A DNA stretch of 64,000 bases from Paraburkholderia silvatlantica (GCF_003096715.1 NZ_QEOL01000010.1:175884-239883), one strand, 5' to 3'; shown: positions 43,121-52,072, numbered from the stretch's first letter. The notes: generated from the sequence alone by a model not told the origin. A program made the numbers and translations.

Positions 43121-43717
43121 CTATTTCCGCAAAACCGGCGTTATCACACGAAACGTGAGATTCACGCGCTCGCCGCTCACCGCAGGCTCCTTCGGCACGC
43201 GATGCCGCCATTGCGCCTGGGTCTTTCCCCGCATCACGAGCAGGCTGCCGCTCGTCAGCCGAAAAGAACGCACCACGCCCGTCGCGTTGTGGCGCAAGTC
43301 GAAGCGCCGCGTCGCACCGAGGCTCAGCGAGGCGATCACCGGCTCGGAGCCGAGTTCGGGTTCGTGATCCGCGTGCCAGCCCATGCTGTCCGCGCCCGTG
43401 CGGTAGCGGTTGAGCAGCACGCTGTTGAAGCGCACGCCGCAAAGCGTCGAGATGGCGTCACGCAGCGCGGCGACCTGACTGCTCCACGGCTGCGGAATGT
43501 TTCGGATGCCTGAATAGACGTACACCGCGCCTTCGTCGCCCTGCCAGGCCGTGAGGCGCGGCTGGTCCACCCAGCCGCCGGGCGTGCGAATGCGTTCCTG
43601 GCGCCAGTCGGCCTCGGCGATGATGCGCGCAAGCGCCTCGGCGGCCGCCTCTGGCGCGAGCCACGACGGATGCCAGGCCACGTCTGGGGCAGGCGTATCG
43701 TCGAAAAGATCGAACAT
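43121..43717 (-). CDS. alkB: AlkB-type DNA alkylation-damage dioxygenase
   Basis: Product of 198 residues; I choose ATG 43717 (MFDLFDDTPAPDV). An in-frame ATG 150 bp upstream would add 50 residues translated from a tandem repeat (REDARTRG repeated), which no AlkB protein needs. The Fe(II)/2-oxoglutarate site is complete: H115 and D117 in WHADHEP, H172 in WRHRVPK, and the 2-OG-binding Arg residues of the RVNLTFR segment. It removes methyl groups from 1-methyladenine and 3-methylcytosine by oxidative demethylation. Of the AlkB subgroups it looks like the short ALKBH2/3-like bacterial type. No ada or alkA is adjacent. Confidence 0.92.
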   Translation of the reverse strand: MFDLFDDTPAPDVAWHPSWLAPEAAAEALARIIAEADWRQERIRTPGGWVDQPRLTAWQGDEGAVYVYSGIRNIPQPWSSQVAALRDAISTLCGVRFNSVLLNRYRTGADSMGWHADHEPELGSEPVIASLSLGATRRFDLRHNATGVVRSFRLTSGSLLVMRGKTQAQWRHRVPKEPAVSGERVNLTFRVITPVLRK

Positions 43718-43775
43718 CGGGAATGCTTCTATCGAGCGGGAAAACACGCAGTTTCGCACGGCGCGGACCCGGCCG

Positions 43776-43847
43776 CCTCGCGTCCTCGCGTCCTCGCGTC
43801 CTCGCGTCCTCGCGTCCTCGCGTCCTCGCGTCCTCGCGTCCTCGCGT
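43776..43847. repeat. Perfect 8-bp tandem repeat, nine copies, upstream of alkB
   Basis: Nine exact copies of CCTCGCGT occupy 43776-43847, 72 bp with no mismatch. The array begins 58 bp upstream of the alkB ATG, read on the minus strand as ACGCGAGG. Because 8 is not divisible by 3, adding or losing a unit shifts every reading frame crossing it. Perfect identity argues for recent slippage expansion. It is either in the alkB promoter/leader or, if an upstream start is used, inside the coding frame. Confidence 0.95.
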
Positions 43848-43888
43848 CCCGCAGGATAGCGAATCAATCGAAACTGCAGACAAACGAA

Positions 43889-44224
43889 TCAGGTGAGCAG
43901 CGCGATGTAGAACACCGCCGCGCCGATGAGCGCGCCGACGAAGCAGAAGCCTTCGGCGGGTTCGTCGGTGGTGCGGGATCGCAGCCAGGCACCCAGCACG
44001 CCGAACATGCCCGCAATACCGAGCGCGACGAACACCATCACGACGTCGAATAACGCGCTTCGGCCAATTTCGAGAATATCGATGTGCTTGACCGCGATAT
44101 ACAGCGCGATGGCCATGATCGAGAGAACGACCATCGGCAGCATGACATGGCTGCCCTCGTACCCGACGTGACGACCATGCAAACCCTCATGCAGTCCATG
44201 CGCGACCGGCCGGATTCCTTTCAT
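43889..44224 (-). CDS. Small membrane protein, unknown function
   Basis: Product of 111 residues; ATG 44224 has a strong ribosome site (GGGGGAG, 7-nt spacing) and is preferred over an in-frame start 57 bp earlier. A His/Gly-rich N-terminus (VAHGLHEGLHGRHVGYEGSH) is followed by three hydrophobic segments near residues 27-45, 56-80 and 92-110. I recognise no named family. The cluster of His residues before the first membrane segment might bind metal. It is upstream of alkB on the same strand with the tandem repeat between, so co-transcription is uncertain. Confidence 0.6.
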   Translation of the reverse strand: MKGIRPVAHGLHEGLHGRHVGYEGSHVMLPMVVLSIMAIALYIAVKHIDILEIGRSALFDVVMVFVALGIAGMFGVLGAWLRSRTTDEPAEGFCFVGALIGAAVFYIALLT

Positions 44225-44670
44225 GATCGTCTCCCCCAGAGCGCCCGAAACCGCACGGGCCTCATTTCGAGCATAGTCCATCGCAGGGGCCGATTCAATG
44301 GACGTTTAATAGCGTGCGCCCGGCCCCACGAGAACATAGTGCGACGAACAGGATCGCGCTGGCAATCCAGGGAAATGCCGCACCGCCACACGCCTAGCCT
44401 GTCAAGCATCGAGGCCTATGCATACACGCATGCATGTATGTCCATGCGTAATCATGCATAATCGCCAGGCTCTTTCATGCCGCATTGCAGCATGCGCATC
44501 CGGAAACCGCCGCTGCCGAACGGCACGAAGTCTGCTGCGCCGGTAAAATGCAGCGCAGCCTACCTGTCCTGACCCGTCCACCGGTCGGCTTCGACGGTTG
44601 GGTTTTGCTGCGGCGCGCCGTACCCGGCGCGCCAGCCCACGCCGGTCCGCTCCCATCCGTTTGCGCCGCC
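44225..44670. other. 446-bp divergent spacer
   Basis: Apart from the ATGCAT cluster (44417-44459) I see no gene here. Plus-strand frames upstream of the metallophosphoesterase are Arg/Pro/Ala-rich and lack its N-terminal membrane segments, so they do not extend it. Promoters for both flanking genes must lie here. A run TTCAATGGACGTTTAATAGC (44294-44313) may supply an AT-rich promoter for the leftward gene. Confidence 0.45.
44417..44459. promoter_or_regulatory. Cluster of ATGCAT palindromes upstream of the metallophosphoesterase
   Basis: Three ATGCAT sites occur at 44418, 44430 and 44454, spaced 12 and 24 bp, and a related ATGCGT at 44444. Nested within is the dyad CATACA (44421-44426) / TGTATG (44435-44440). 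Such density in GC-rich DNA is unlikely to be random. It sits 212-254 bp ahead of the metallophosphoesterase start and about 190 bp ahead of the small membrane protein start, so it may control either. No regulator can be named. Confidence 0.45.
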
Positions 44671-45828
44671 ATGCCCCGACTCTCGTTTCTTGTCCGCTTC
44701 ATTGCCATCGGCGTGCTCCTGCATGCTTATGTCGGCTTTCGCCTGATTCCCGACCTGCCGGTGCCCGCCGCCGGCAAATGGCTCGCCGTGCTGTGGCTCG
44801 TCCTCTCGGTGCTGTTCATTCCGCCCGGCATGCTCGCACGGAGCTTCAGGCGCCAGCCGCTCGGCGACCGCCTCGCCTGGATCGGCATGCTCGCCATGGG
44901 CTTCTTCTCGTCGCTGCTGATGCTGACCGTCGCGCGCGACATCGCACTCGCCTCGGCCATGACCGTGGAGGCGCTGTGGCCCAAGGCCATCGATCTCGCC
45001 GGCTGGCGCACCGTGAGCGCCGCCGCGGTGATCGTGCTCGCGTTTCTCTCCTCCGGGTTCGGCTTCTTCAACGCCCGGCGGCGCGCGCGCGTGCGCAACG
45101 TCGAGGTGCCGATTCGCGGTCTGCCCGCGGCGCTCGACGGCTTCACCATCGTGCAACTGAGCGACATCCACGTCGGGCCGACGATCAAGCACGGTTACGT
45201 CGATGCCATCGTGCGCGCCGTGAACCAGCTCGATGCCGACGTGGTCGCCATCACGGGCGACGTGGTGGACGGCAGCGTGGCGCATCTCGCCGACCATACC
45301 GCGCCGCTCGGCAAGCTCAACGCGCATCACGGCGTGTATCTCGTGACCGGCAACCACGAGTACTACTCGGGCGCGGACGCCTGGATTGCCGAGTTCCGCC
45401 GCATCGGCCTCACGGTGCTGATGAACCAGCATGTGGTGATCGAGCGCGGCGGCGCGCGCCTCGTGCTGGCCGGCGTGACCGACTACACGGGCGGCCAGTT
45501 CGATCCCGCGCACCGCAGCGATCCGGCGCAAGCGCTGCGCGGCGCGCCCGCCGACGTCAACACGCGCGTCCTGCTCGCGCACCAGCCGCGCACGGCCCAC
45601 GCCGCCCTCGACGCGGGCTTCACGCTGCAACTCTCCGGCCACACGCATGGCGGCCAGATCTTCCCGTGGAATTTTCTCGTGCGGCTGCAGCAGCCGTTCA
45701 CGGCGGGCCTCGAAAAGCTCGGCAGCCTGTGGGTCTACACGAGCCGCGGCACGGGCTACTGGGGGCCGCCCAAGCGCCTTGGCGCGCCTTCGGAAATCAC
45801 GCGCGTGCGGCTGGTGGGCACACGGTAA
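44671..45828 (+). CDS. Membrane-anchored metallophosphoesterase (YaeI-like)
   Basis: Product of 385 residues; start at ATG 44671 (MPRLSFLVRF), where hydrophobic sequence begins. Four hydrophobic segments lie in residues 5-140. The calcineurin-like catalytic domain follows: QLSDIHVG (D-x-H), GDVVDG, GNHEYY, LAHQP and SGHTHGGQI, together the complete di-metal ligand set. The phosphoesterase domain faces whichever side the last helix leaves it, probably the periplasm. Relatives such as YaeI and YkuE act on phospholipid-linked or lipid A substrates; the substrate here is unproven. An AI-2E-family gene follows 103 bp later. Confidence 0.88.
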   Translation: MPRLSFLVRFIAIGVLLHAYVGFRLIPDLPVPAAGKWLAVLWLVLSVLFIPPGMLARSFRRQPLGDRLAWIGMLAMGFFSSLLMLTVARDIALASAMTVEALWPKAIDLAGWRTVSAAAVIVLAFLSSGFGFFNARRRARVRNVEVPIRGLPAALDGFTIVQLSDIHVGPTIKHGYVDAIVRAVNQLDADVVAITGDVVDGSVAHLADHTAPLGKLNAHHGVYLVTGNHEYYSGADAWIAEFRRIGLTVLMNQHVVIERGGARLVLAGVTDYTGGQFDPAHRSDPAQALRGAPADVNTRVLLAHQPRTAHAALDAGFTLQLSGHTHGGQIFPWNFLVRLQQPFTAGLEKLGSLWVYTSRGTGYWGPPKRLGAPSEITRVRLVGTR

Positions 45829-45931
45829 CCCACCGGGCGCGCCGCGCCCGACGGCCCGCGCCGCCTTGCCGGTATCATCGGACGGTGCCGCCGATTGTCC
45901 GTCCCGCCGCTTTAACTGGAATTCATCGCAC

Positions 45932-47023
45932 ATGGAAGGCAACAAGCACCTTCACCAGACATCGTTCTATTTGCTGCTGTTCGCGGTGTCCATTGCGCTT
46001 TGCTTCATCCTCGCGCCGTTCTTCAGCACGGTGCTCTGGGGCGCCATACTCGCATTGATCTTCCAGCCCGTGCAGCGCCGGCTCGTCGCGCGCCTCGGGC
46101 GGCGGCGCAACGTTGCCGCGCTCATTACGCTCACCATCTGCCTCGTCATCGTGATCTTTCCGCTCACGCTGGTGACGGCCACGCTGGTGCAGCAGGTCGC
46201 CTTAGCGTATCAGCAGGTGCGCAGCGGCAGCCTCGACTTCGGCGCGTACTTCACGCAGATCGTCCATGCCATGCCCGAGTCGATTCAGAACCTGCTCGCG
46301 CGCTACGACCTCATGGATCTTCCGGGACTGCAGCAGCGCCTTTCGGCGGGCGCCGCGCAGATCAGCCAGTTCGTCGCTACGCGTGCGCTCTCCTTCGGGC
46401 AGAACACGCTGCAATTCCTGGTGAGCTTCGGCGTGATGCTCTATCTGTTCTTCTTCCTCGTGCGCGACGGCCGCGAAATTTCGCGGCTCGTGCGCGACGC
46501 CATTCCGCTCGACGAGCAGCACAAGCTGCATCTCATGCGCAAGTTCACGACAGTGATCCGTGCAACGGTGAAGGGCAACGTGGCGGTGGCGGTCGTGCAG
46601 GGCAGCCTGGGCGGCATCGCGCTCTGGGTGCTCGGCATTCAGGGCGCGCTGCTGTGGGGCTTCGTGATGATGCTGCTCTCGCTGTTGCCAGCCGTGGGTG
46701 CGGCGCTGGTGTGGGGGCCCATTGCGATCTACTTCCTCTCGACGGGCGCGGTGGCGAAGGGCGTCGGGCTGATCGTCTTCGGCTCCGTCGTGATCGGCAC
46801 CGTGGACAACGTGCTGCGCCCCGTGCTCGTGGGCAAGGACACGCGGCTGCCCGACTGGGTCGTGCTGATCTCGACGCTCGGCGGCATTTCGCTCATCGGC
46901 ATCAACGGCTTCGTGATCGGGCCGCTCGTCGCTGCGCTGTTCATCAGTTGCTGGGACTTGCTGCGCAAGGACCAGCACAACATCGAAAACGAAAGCGCGC
47001 CCGTGGAAGACGAGCCCGTGTAA
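45932..47023 (+). CDS. AI-2E-family membrane transporter (YdiK/TqsA type)
   Basis: Product of 363 residues; ATG 45932 (MEGNKHLHQTSFYLLL). Eight or so hydrophobic segments, with the family's amphipathic middle region (residues 95-160) and the C-terminal signature GFVMMLLSLLPAVGAALVWGPIAIYFL followed by GTVDNVLRPVLVGKDTRLPDWVVLISTLGGI. Members named TqsA export autoinducer-2; most relatives have other or unknown substrates, including Na+/H+ exchange. An acidic tail ends the protein. It converges with the sensor kinase gene (30-bp gap). Confidence 0.87.
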   Translation: MEGNKHLHQTSFYLLLFAVSIALCFILAPFFSTVLWGAILALIFQPVQRRLVARLGRRRNVAALITLTICLVIVIFPLTLVTATLVQQVALAYQQVRSGSLDFGAYFTQIVHAMPESIQNLLARYDLMDLPGLQQRLSAGAAQISQFVATRALSFGQNTLQFLVSFGVMLYLFFFLVRDGREISRLVRDAIPLDEQHKLHLMRKFTTVIRATVKGNVAVAVVQGSLGGIALWVLGIQGALLWGFVMMLLSLLPAVGAALVWGPIAIYFLSTGAVAKGVGLIVFGSVVIGTVDNVLRPVLVGKDTRLPDWVVLISTLGGISLIGINGFVIGPLVAALFISCWDLLRKDQHNIENESAPVEDEPV

Positions 47024-47053
47024 GCGCCGCTTCAGGGCTGCCTGATGGCTGCA

Positions 47054-48493
47054 TCAGGGCGATACGTGCAGCGGCAAGCCGGCGCGGCCCTGGCGTGCGA
47101 TACCGGCAATGGGCGCTTCGGGCGCGTCGGCGCCGTCCACGGCCACCGAAAACCCGAACGTGTTGACGCCGTCCGCACTGCGCACGAACACCGTGCCGCC
47201 GTGCATTTCCGCGACGGCCTTGACGATCGAGAGTCCGAGTCCGTGGTTTTCGTGGCTGTTCGAGCGCGCCTCCTGGAGGCGGTAGAAGCGGTCGAAGATG
47301 TGCTCGCGCGTCACCGGATCGAGCGGCTCGCCGGGATTCGAAACGGCAATCTCGACGTGACCGTTCTGCGGCGCGACCGTGGCGCGCAGCGTCGTGCCGG
47401 GCTGCGAATGCTGGATCGCGTTGACGAACAGGTTGCTCATAGCGCGGCCGATCAGCGACGTATTCACCCATGCGCGCGCATCGCCTTGCACTTGCACGCG
47501 CAGCTGCGCCTCTTCGAGCGGCATTTCCAGAAAATCGAGCATGCGTTCGATCTCCGAGCGCAACGACACTTCCGCGAGGTCCGTCGCGCGTTCGCCGCGA
47601 TCGCTGCGCGAGAGGAACAGCATGTCGTTCACGATCACGCGCAATCGTTCGAATTCCTCAAGATTCGACTGCAGTGTCTGTTGCAGCTGTTCGACCGAAC
47701 GGTCACGCGTAAGCGCCACCTGGGTCTGGCCGATCAGGATGCTCACCGGTGTGCGCAGCTCGTGCGCCACGTCGGCGTTGAACGATTCGAGGCGCTCGTA
47801 GGCCTTGTCGAGACGCTCCAGCGCGCCGTTGAACGACGTGGCGAGTTCGTGCAGCTCCTCGGGCAGTTCGTCCGCGTGCAGACGCTGGCGCCGGTTCGAC
47901 GGGCTCAACTGCGAGGCCTCGCGCGAGAGGCGCGTGAGCGGCGCAAGTCCGAAGCGCGTCACCGCGCGGCTCAGCAGCGCGACCGCGATGGTGGAAAGCG
48001 CGATCAGCACGCCGAGCGCAATGCCGAAGCGCCGCAGCATGCCTTCGGTGCGCACGCAGTCGCTGCCGACCACGAGTTTCACCTGGGGGCGGTCACCGCT
48101 CGCGGGCACGATGAAGGTCGTCGTAATGATGTCGTAGCTGCAGCCGGGCGGGCGCACGAGCACATGATTCGGGCCCACATCGCCGGTGACCTTGCCGACG
48201 ATGGGCGTACCGAAACGAAAGCGCGGATCCGGGCCTTCGACGTAGTAATGCATGCGGCTATCCGCTGGCGAGAGATCGCGCAGCTTTTCCTGCACGAAGG
48301 CCCACTTCTGCACGTCCGGTGCATGCGAAACGATCAGGCTCGCAATGCGCGCGCGCGTGTCGAGCGTTTCGCGCAACTCGTTGAAGAGCTGACGCTGCAT
48401 CAGGAAGAAGAGGCCCGCACCCGTGAGCGTGAACACGATGAGCGACACCGCTGCGAACATCGCCGAAAGCCGCAGCGAGATCGAGCGTTTCAT
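47054..48493 (-). CDS. CusS-like heavy-metal-type sensor histidine kinase
   Basis: Product of 479 residues. TM1 is at residues 13-33, TM2 at about 158-178, enclosing a periplasmic domain of about 125 residues. HAMP follows (181-232), then HisKA with AHELRTP (H244), an N box RAMSNLFVNAIQHS and the G box ENHGLGLSIVKAV. The architecture matches CusS/CopS-type kinases. The sensor loop has cysteines (PPGCSYDI, GSDCVRTE) but none of the His/Met clusters expected for copper or silver binding, so the ligand is open. Its start overlaps the response-regulator stop by 4 bp. Confidence 0.88.
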   Translation of the reverse strand: MKRSISLRLSAMFAAVSLIVFTLTGAGLFFLMQRQLFNELRETLDTRARIASLIVSHAPDVQKWAFVQEKLRDLSPADSRMHYYVEGPDPRFRFGTPIVGKVTGDVGPNHVLVRPPGCSYDIITTTFIVPASGDRPQVKLVVGSDCVRTEGMLRRFGIALGVLIALSTIAVALLSRAVTRFGLAPLTRLSREASQLSPSNRRQRLHADELPEELHELATSFNGALERLDKAYERLESFNADVAHELRTPVSILIGQTQVALTRDRSVEQLQQTLQSNLEEFERLRVIVNDMLFLSRSDRGERATDLAEVSLRSEIERMLDFLEMPLEEAQLRVQVQGDARAWVNTSLIGRAMSNLFVNAIQHSQPGTTLRATVAPQNGHVEIAVSNPGEPLDPVTREHIFDRFYRLQEARSNSHENHGLGLSIVKAVAEMHGGTVFVRSADGVNTFGFSVAVDGADAPEAPIAGIARQGRAGLPLHVSP

Positions 48494-49179
48494 GACGTCT
48501 GGCCTCCTTCCTCGCGCACTTCGAGCACGTAGCCCATGCCGCGTATGGTGTGCAGCAGTTTCGCCGCGTGCGGGCCGTCGAGCTTGGCCCGCAGCCGCTT
48601 GATCGCCGTTTCCACCACGTTCGCGTTGCTTTCGAAATTCACGTCCCAGACCAGCTCGGTGATGAGCGTCTTGGAGAGAATCTCGCCGCGCCGCCGCGCG
48701 AGCACCGAAAGCAGCTGGAACTCCTTCGCCGTGAGATCGAGGCGCACGCCGTCGCGCGTCGCGCGGCGGCTGATGAGGTCCACCTGCAGATCGCCCACCG
48801 ATATCAGCGTGGATTCCTGCGTGCGTGCGCGCCGCGTGAGCGCGCGCAGCCGCTCGACGAGTTCGAGGAACGAGAACGGCTTGGTGAGATAGTCGTCGGC
48901 GCCGTCGCGCAGGCCGTGCACGCGGTCGTCCACGCGGTCGCGCGCCGTCAGCATGATGACCGGCGTGTCCTTCTTCGTGCGCACGGCGCGCAGCACGCCG
49001 AAGCCGTCGAGCTTCGGCAGCATGACGTCGAGCACGATCACGTCGAAGTCGTATTCCGTGGCCATCCAGGCGCCTTCCTCGCCGTCCATGGCGACGTCCA
49101 CGACCCAGCCCTGCTCCGTGAGCCCGCTGCGCAAGTAGTCCACGACCTTGCGCTCGTCTTCGATTACCAGTACTTTCAT
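48490..49179 (-). CDS. CusR/OmpR-type response regulator
   Basis: Product of 229 residues, starting at ATG 49179. The receiver spans residues 1-120 with phospho-acceptor D51 (VLDVMLPK) and the KPF motif. The OmpR winged helix covers 125-222 (LDLTAKEFQLLSVLARRRGEILSKTLITELVWD, VVETAIKRLRAKLD, TIRGMGYVL). Sequence is closest to the CusR/CopR heavy-metal group. It lies 119 bp downstream of the outer-membrane factor gene and 4 bp into the kinase gene. A possible internal promoter is TTGAGC with AGATAA 16 bp later on the minus strand near 49275-49250, so the pair may be expressed independently of the pump. Confidence 0.9.
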   Translation of the reverse strand: MKVLVIEDERKVVDYLRSGLTEQGWVVDVAMDGEEGAWMATEYDFDVIVLDVMLPKLDGFGVLRAVRTKKDTPVIMLTARDRVDDRVHGLRDGADDYLTKPFSFLELVERLRALTRRARTQESTLISVGDLQVDLISRRATRDGVRLDLTAKEFQLLSVLARRRGEILSKTLITELVWDVNFESNANVVETAIKRLRAKLDGPHAAKLLHTIRGMGYVLEVREEGGQTS

Positions 49180-49298
49180 GCCCGCCCTCCTCTTCGCGCG
49201 CTGCCCTGGCGGTGCCGGCCGACGGATTCGCGACCGCCGTTGCGCGCTTTTATCTACCCTGGTGTGGGCTCGCTCAAGCCCTCTTGTATGCCCCGCTT

Positions 49299-50828
49299 TC
49301 AGCCCTTGCCTGCGGCCTGGCTTCCGCCCTCGGCCTTCGGCACTTCGCGGCACGTGCCCGCGCCGCATGCCATCTCGCGATCGCCGGCGCTCCAGCCGCC
49401 GCCCAGCGCCTTCGCGAGAAAAACCACCGTGGCGACCTGCTGGCCGTGAATCTGCACTTCCTGGCGCTCGCTGGCGAGCAACTGCTGCTCCGCATTGAGC
49501 ACGTCGATGAACGCGACGAGCCCGCCCTGATAGCGGTCGTTGGCGAGATCGAAGGCCTTGCGTGCGTCGTCCACGGCCGCCTGGCCGTCGCTCGAAGCGC
49601 GTTCCAGCACCGAAAGGCCCGTTACCGCATTTTGCACCTCCTGGAACGCGGTGAGCACGGTCTGACGATAAGACGCCTGCGCCGACTCGTAGCCGGCCTG
49701 CGCGAAATCCACGCCCGCCGCGCGCTTGCCGCCGTCGAACAGCACCTCGCTGGCCGTCGCGCCCACCGACCACATCAGGCTCGGCACGGAGAAAAGGCCG
49801 CCAAAACGCGTCGATTCCCAGCCGAAAGTGGGCGACAGCGTGATGTCCGGGAAGTACGCGGAGCGCGCCACGCCGATCTGCGCATTGGCCGCGGCCATCG
49901 CACGCTCGGCCGAGGCCACGTCGGGCCGCCGCTGCAGCAGCTCGCTCGGCAGCCCGGTGGGAAGCGCCGGCACCGGCAGCGGCGTGACCTTCTGCGCAAG
50001 CGTGAATTCGGGCGCGGACTTGCCGACCAGCACGGCAATGGCGTTCTGCTCCTGCTGCCGCTGGTTTTCGAGCAGATGCACCTGGGTTTGCGTTGCCGAG
50101 AGCTGGGCTTTTTGCTGCAGCAGCTCCAGACCCGAAACCGCGCCGAGATCGTGCTGCGCGGTCACGAAATCGAGCGCCTTTTGCTGCAGTTGCGCCGAGC
50201 GGTTCACCACGTCGATCTCGTTGTCGAGTTCGCGCATGGCGAAATAGTCGGTGGCGAGTTCGGCGGTGAGCACGAGGCGCGCGTTGGCGAGATCGTCGCC
50301 GGCCTGCTGCGTCGACGCCTGCGCCGACTCCACCATGCGCCGGATGCGCCCGAACAGATCCAGCTCGTAGCTCACGGTCGCGCCGATGTTGACCTGGTTC
50401 TGCACGGTCGACGTGTTGGGCGTCGCGTAGTTCGTGAGCGGCCGGTTCGCGGAAATGCGCTCGCGCGCGAGCCCCGCGTCGAGCCCGACCTGCGGGCTTT
50501 GCTGCGACGACACCGAAGCGAGCGTGGCGCGTGCCTGCGCGTAGTGCGCGACGGCCACGCGCAGCGTCTGATTTTCGGCGAGCGCCGCGGTTTCCAGACC
50601 GTCGAGCTCGGGGTTGTCGAAGGACTTCCACCATTGCGGATCGAGCGGCGCATGCGAAGGCTGCGCCGCGTGCCAGTACGAATCGGCGGAATCGACGCGC
50701 CACGCTGCGGGGCTTTGCGTTTGCGGCGCGCGGTAGTCGGGCCCCACCGTGCAGGCCGCGAGACCGATCGCGCCGAGCGCCGTGAACCAGACTAGCGGCC
50801 GTGGCCGCATGTTTCGCTGCATCGTCAC
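49299..50828 (-). CDS. OprM/NodT-type outer-membrane efflux lipoprotein
   Basis: Product of 509 residues. A lipoprotein signal with IGLAAC places the lipidated cysteine at C26 and continues TVGPDYR, the standard start of this family. Two OEP repeats follow (about residues 70-265 and 290-470), rich in helical Ala/Gln/Leu with LLQRRPDVASAERAMAAANAQIGVARSAYFPDITL, the family's best-conserved stretch. It forms the trimeric outer-membrane and periplasmic tunnel. The C-terminal 35 residues are low-complexity and unusual (CGAGTC). Its start overlaps the adaptor stop by 4 bp. Confidence 0.93.
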   Translation of the reverse strand: MTMQRNMRPRPLVWFTALGAIGLAACTVGPDYRAPQTQSPAAWRVDSADSYWHAAQPSHAPLDPQWWKSFDNPELDGLETAALAENQTLRVAVAHYAQARATLASVSSQQSPQVGLDAGLARERISANRPLTNYATPNTSTVQNQVNIGATVSYELDLFGRIRRMVESAQASTQQAGDDLANARLVLTAELATDYFAMRELDNEIDVVNRSAQLQQKALDFVTAQHDLGAVSGLELLQQKAQLSATQTQVHLLENQRQQEQNAIAVLVGKSAPEFTLAQKVTPLPVPALPTGLPSELLQRRPDVASAERAMAAANAQIGVARSAYFPDITLSPTFGWESTRFGGLFSVPSLMWSVGATASEVLFDGGKRAAGVDFAQAGYESAQASYRQTVLTAFQEVQNAVTGLSVLERASSDGQAAVDDARKAFDLANDRYQGGLVAFIDVLNAEQQLLASERQEVQIHGQQVATVVFLAKALGGGWSAGDREMACGAGTCREVPKAEGGSQAAGKG

Positions 50829-52072
50829 GTCGCGCTCCGCCTGGCGGCCTCGCGTGCCGCTTCGGTCTTGTTCGGCGCGACCACGACGACGCTGTCGCCT
50901 TCCGCAATCGAATCGCTCGGGTTGAGCACGACGCGATCGGTCGGCGCGAGCCCGCGGCTGATTTCGAGCGTCTGCCCGAGGTCCTGCGCGATTTCCACCG
51001 CCTTGAGCCTGACCTTGCCATCCGCATCGACGACCGCGAGACGCGGGCCTTCCGAGCGGAACAGCAGCGTGTTGCCCGGCACCGTGAGCAAGCCCTTCGA
51101 ATCGGTCTGCAAGGCGGCCTGCACATACGCGCCCGGCAGCAGCTTGCCGTCGCGATTGGGCAGCGAGATTTCGGCCTCCAGCGTGCGCGTGGCCACGTTG
51201 ATGGCCTGCGCCGTGCGCGTGACGGTGCCGTCGAACGTGACGCCCGGCAATTCCTGCTCGGTCACGCTCACATGCTGGCCAACCGCCACCTGCTGCGCAT
51301 AGGTCTGCGGCACGTCGAGATAGAGGCGCAGCGGGTCGGACTGCGCAATCGAAAAGAGCGCGTGCCCCGCACCGCCATTGCCCGCGTTCACGAGGTCGCC
51401 GATATCGACATTGCGCTGCGTGATGACGCCGGTAATCGGCGCGACGATGCGCTGAAACGATTTCATCTCCGTGAGGCGGCGCACGTTCGCATCGGCGGCG
51501 GCAAGATTCGCCTGGCCCGTGTTGAATGCGCCCTGGCGGTCGTCGAGTTCCTGCTGCGAGACCGCATCGCGCTGGCGCAGTTGCTGCGCGCGATCGAACG
51601 AGGTCTTCGCGAGCGCGAGCGTCGAGGCGGCCTGATCGCGCTGTGCCTGCGCCTGGGCGAGTTCCTGGTCGATCTCGGGCGTATCGATCTCCGCGAGCAA
51701 CTGCCCTTGTTGCACGTGCGCGCCGATATCGGCGTACCAGCGCCGTACGTAGCCGTTCGCGCGCGAGTAGATCGGCGCTTCGACATAGCCGCGCAGCGTG
51801 CCGGGCAGCACGATGCGGCCGTCCGCGCCCGCCGGCACCGGTTGCACGACGCTCACGTACTGCTTGGCGTTCTGCTTCGTGACATCGGCGAGATGGTGCG
51901 CGTTCATGAGGTTCGAGACGATCGTGCGCGTCGCGCCCGCAGCGAGCAGCAGCGCGACCACGATCACCGCGAAGCGTGCGCGCTTGCCGGCCTGGCCGCG
52001 CGCCGGCAAGTCCATGCCCTGCTCGCCGCCGACCGTGATGTCGAGAGATGAATGGTGCTGAGGTTCGTTCAT
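50825..52072 (-). CDS. RND periplasmic adaptor (membrane fusion protein)
   Basis: Product of 415 residues; ATG 52072 (MNEPQHHSSLD) overrides an earlier in-frame start, since the extra 37 residues overlap the pump gene. One N-terminal membrane segment lies at about residues 34-54 and there is no lipobox. The barrel-sandwich/lipoyl region GYVRRWYADIGAHVQQGQLLAEIDTPEIDQELAQAQAQ precedes a coiled-coil (115-185), then IVAPITGVITQRNVDIGDLVNAG. A beta-barrel and membrane-proximal domain follow. It couples pump and outer-membrane tunnel. Confidence 0.92.
   Translation of the reverse strand: MNEPQHHSSLDITVGGEQGMDLPARGQAGKRARFAVIVVALLLAAGATRTIVSNLMNAHHLADVTKQNAKQYVSVVQPVPAGADGRIVLPGTLRGYVEAPIYSRANGYVRRWYADIGAHVQQGQLLAEIDTPEIDQELAQAQAQRDQAASTLALAKTSFDRAQQLRQRDAVSQQELDDRQGAFNTGQANLAAADANVRRLTEMKSFQRIVAPITGVITQRNVDIGDLVNAGNGGAGHALFSIAQSDPLRLYLDVPQTYAQQVAVGQHVSVTEQELPGVTFDGTVTRTAQAINVATRTLEAEISLPNRDGKLLPGAYVQAALQTDSKGLLTVPGNTLLFRSEGPRLAVVDADGKVRLKAVEIAQDLGQTLEISRGLAPTDRVVLNPSDSIAEGDSVVVVAPNKTEAAREAARRSAT

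Noticed and set aside
43776..43847. CRISPR array
   Set aside because: Direct 8-bp units without spacers; not CRISPR. No cas genes in the window.
43718..43867. N-terminal extension of AlkB encoded by the 8-bp repeat
   Set aside because: The repeated REDARTRG peptide is not found in AlkB proteins that I know, and the standard N-terminus starts at 43717. It is kept only as part of the phase-variation hypothesis.
49180..51126. In-frame upstream extension of the CusR-like regulator to 878 residues
   Set aside because: The extra residues run through the outer-membrane factor and adaptor genes out of frame and have low-complexity composition. The ATG at 49179 gives the standard 229-residue regulator.
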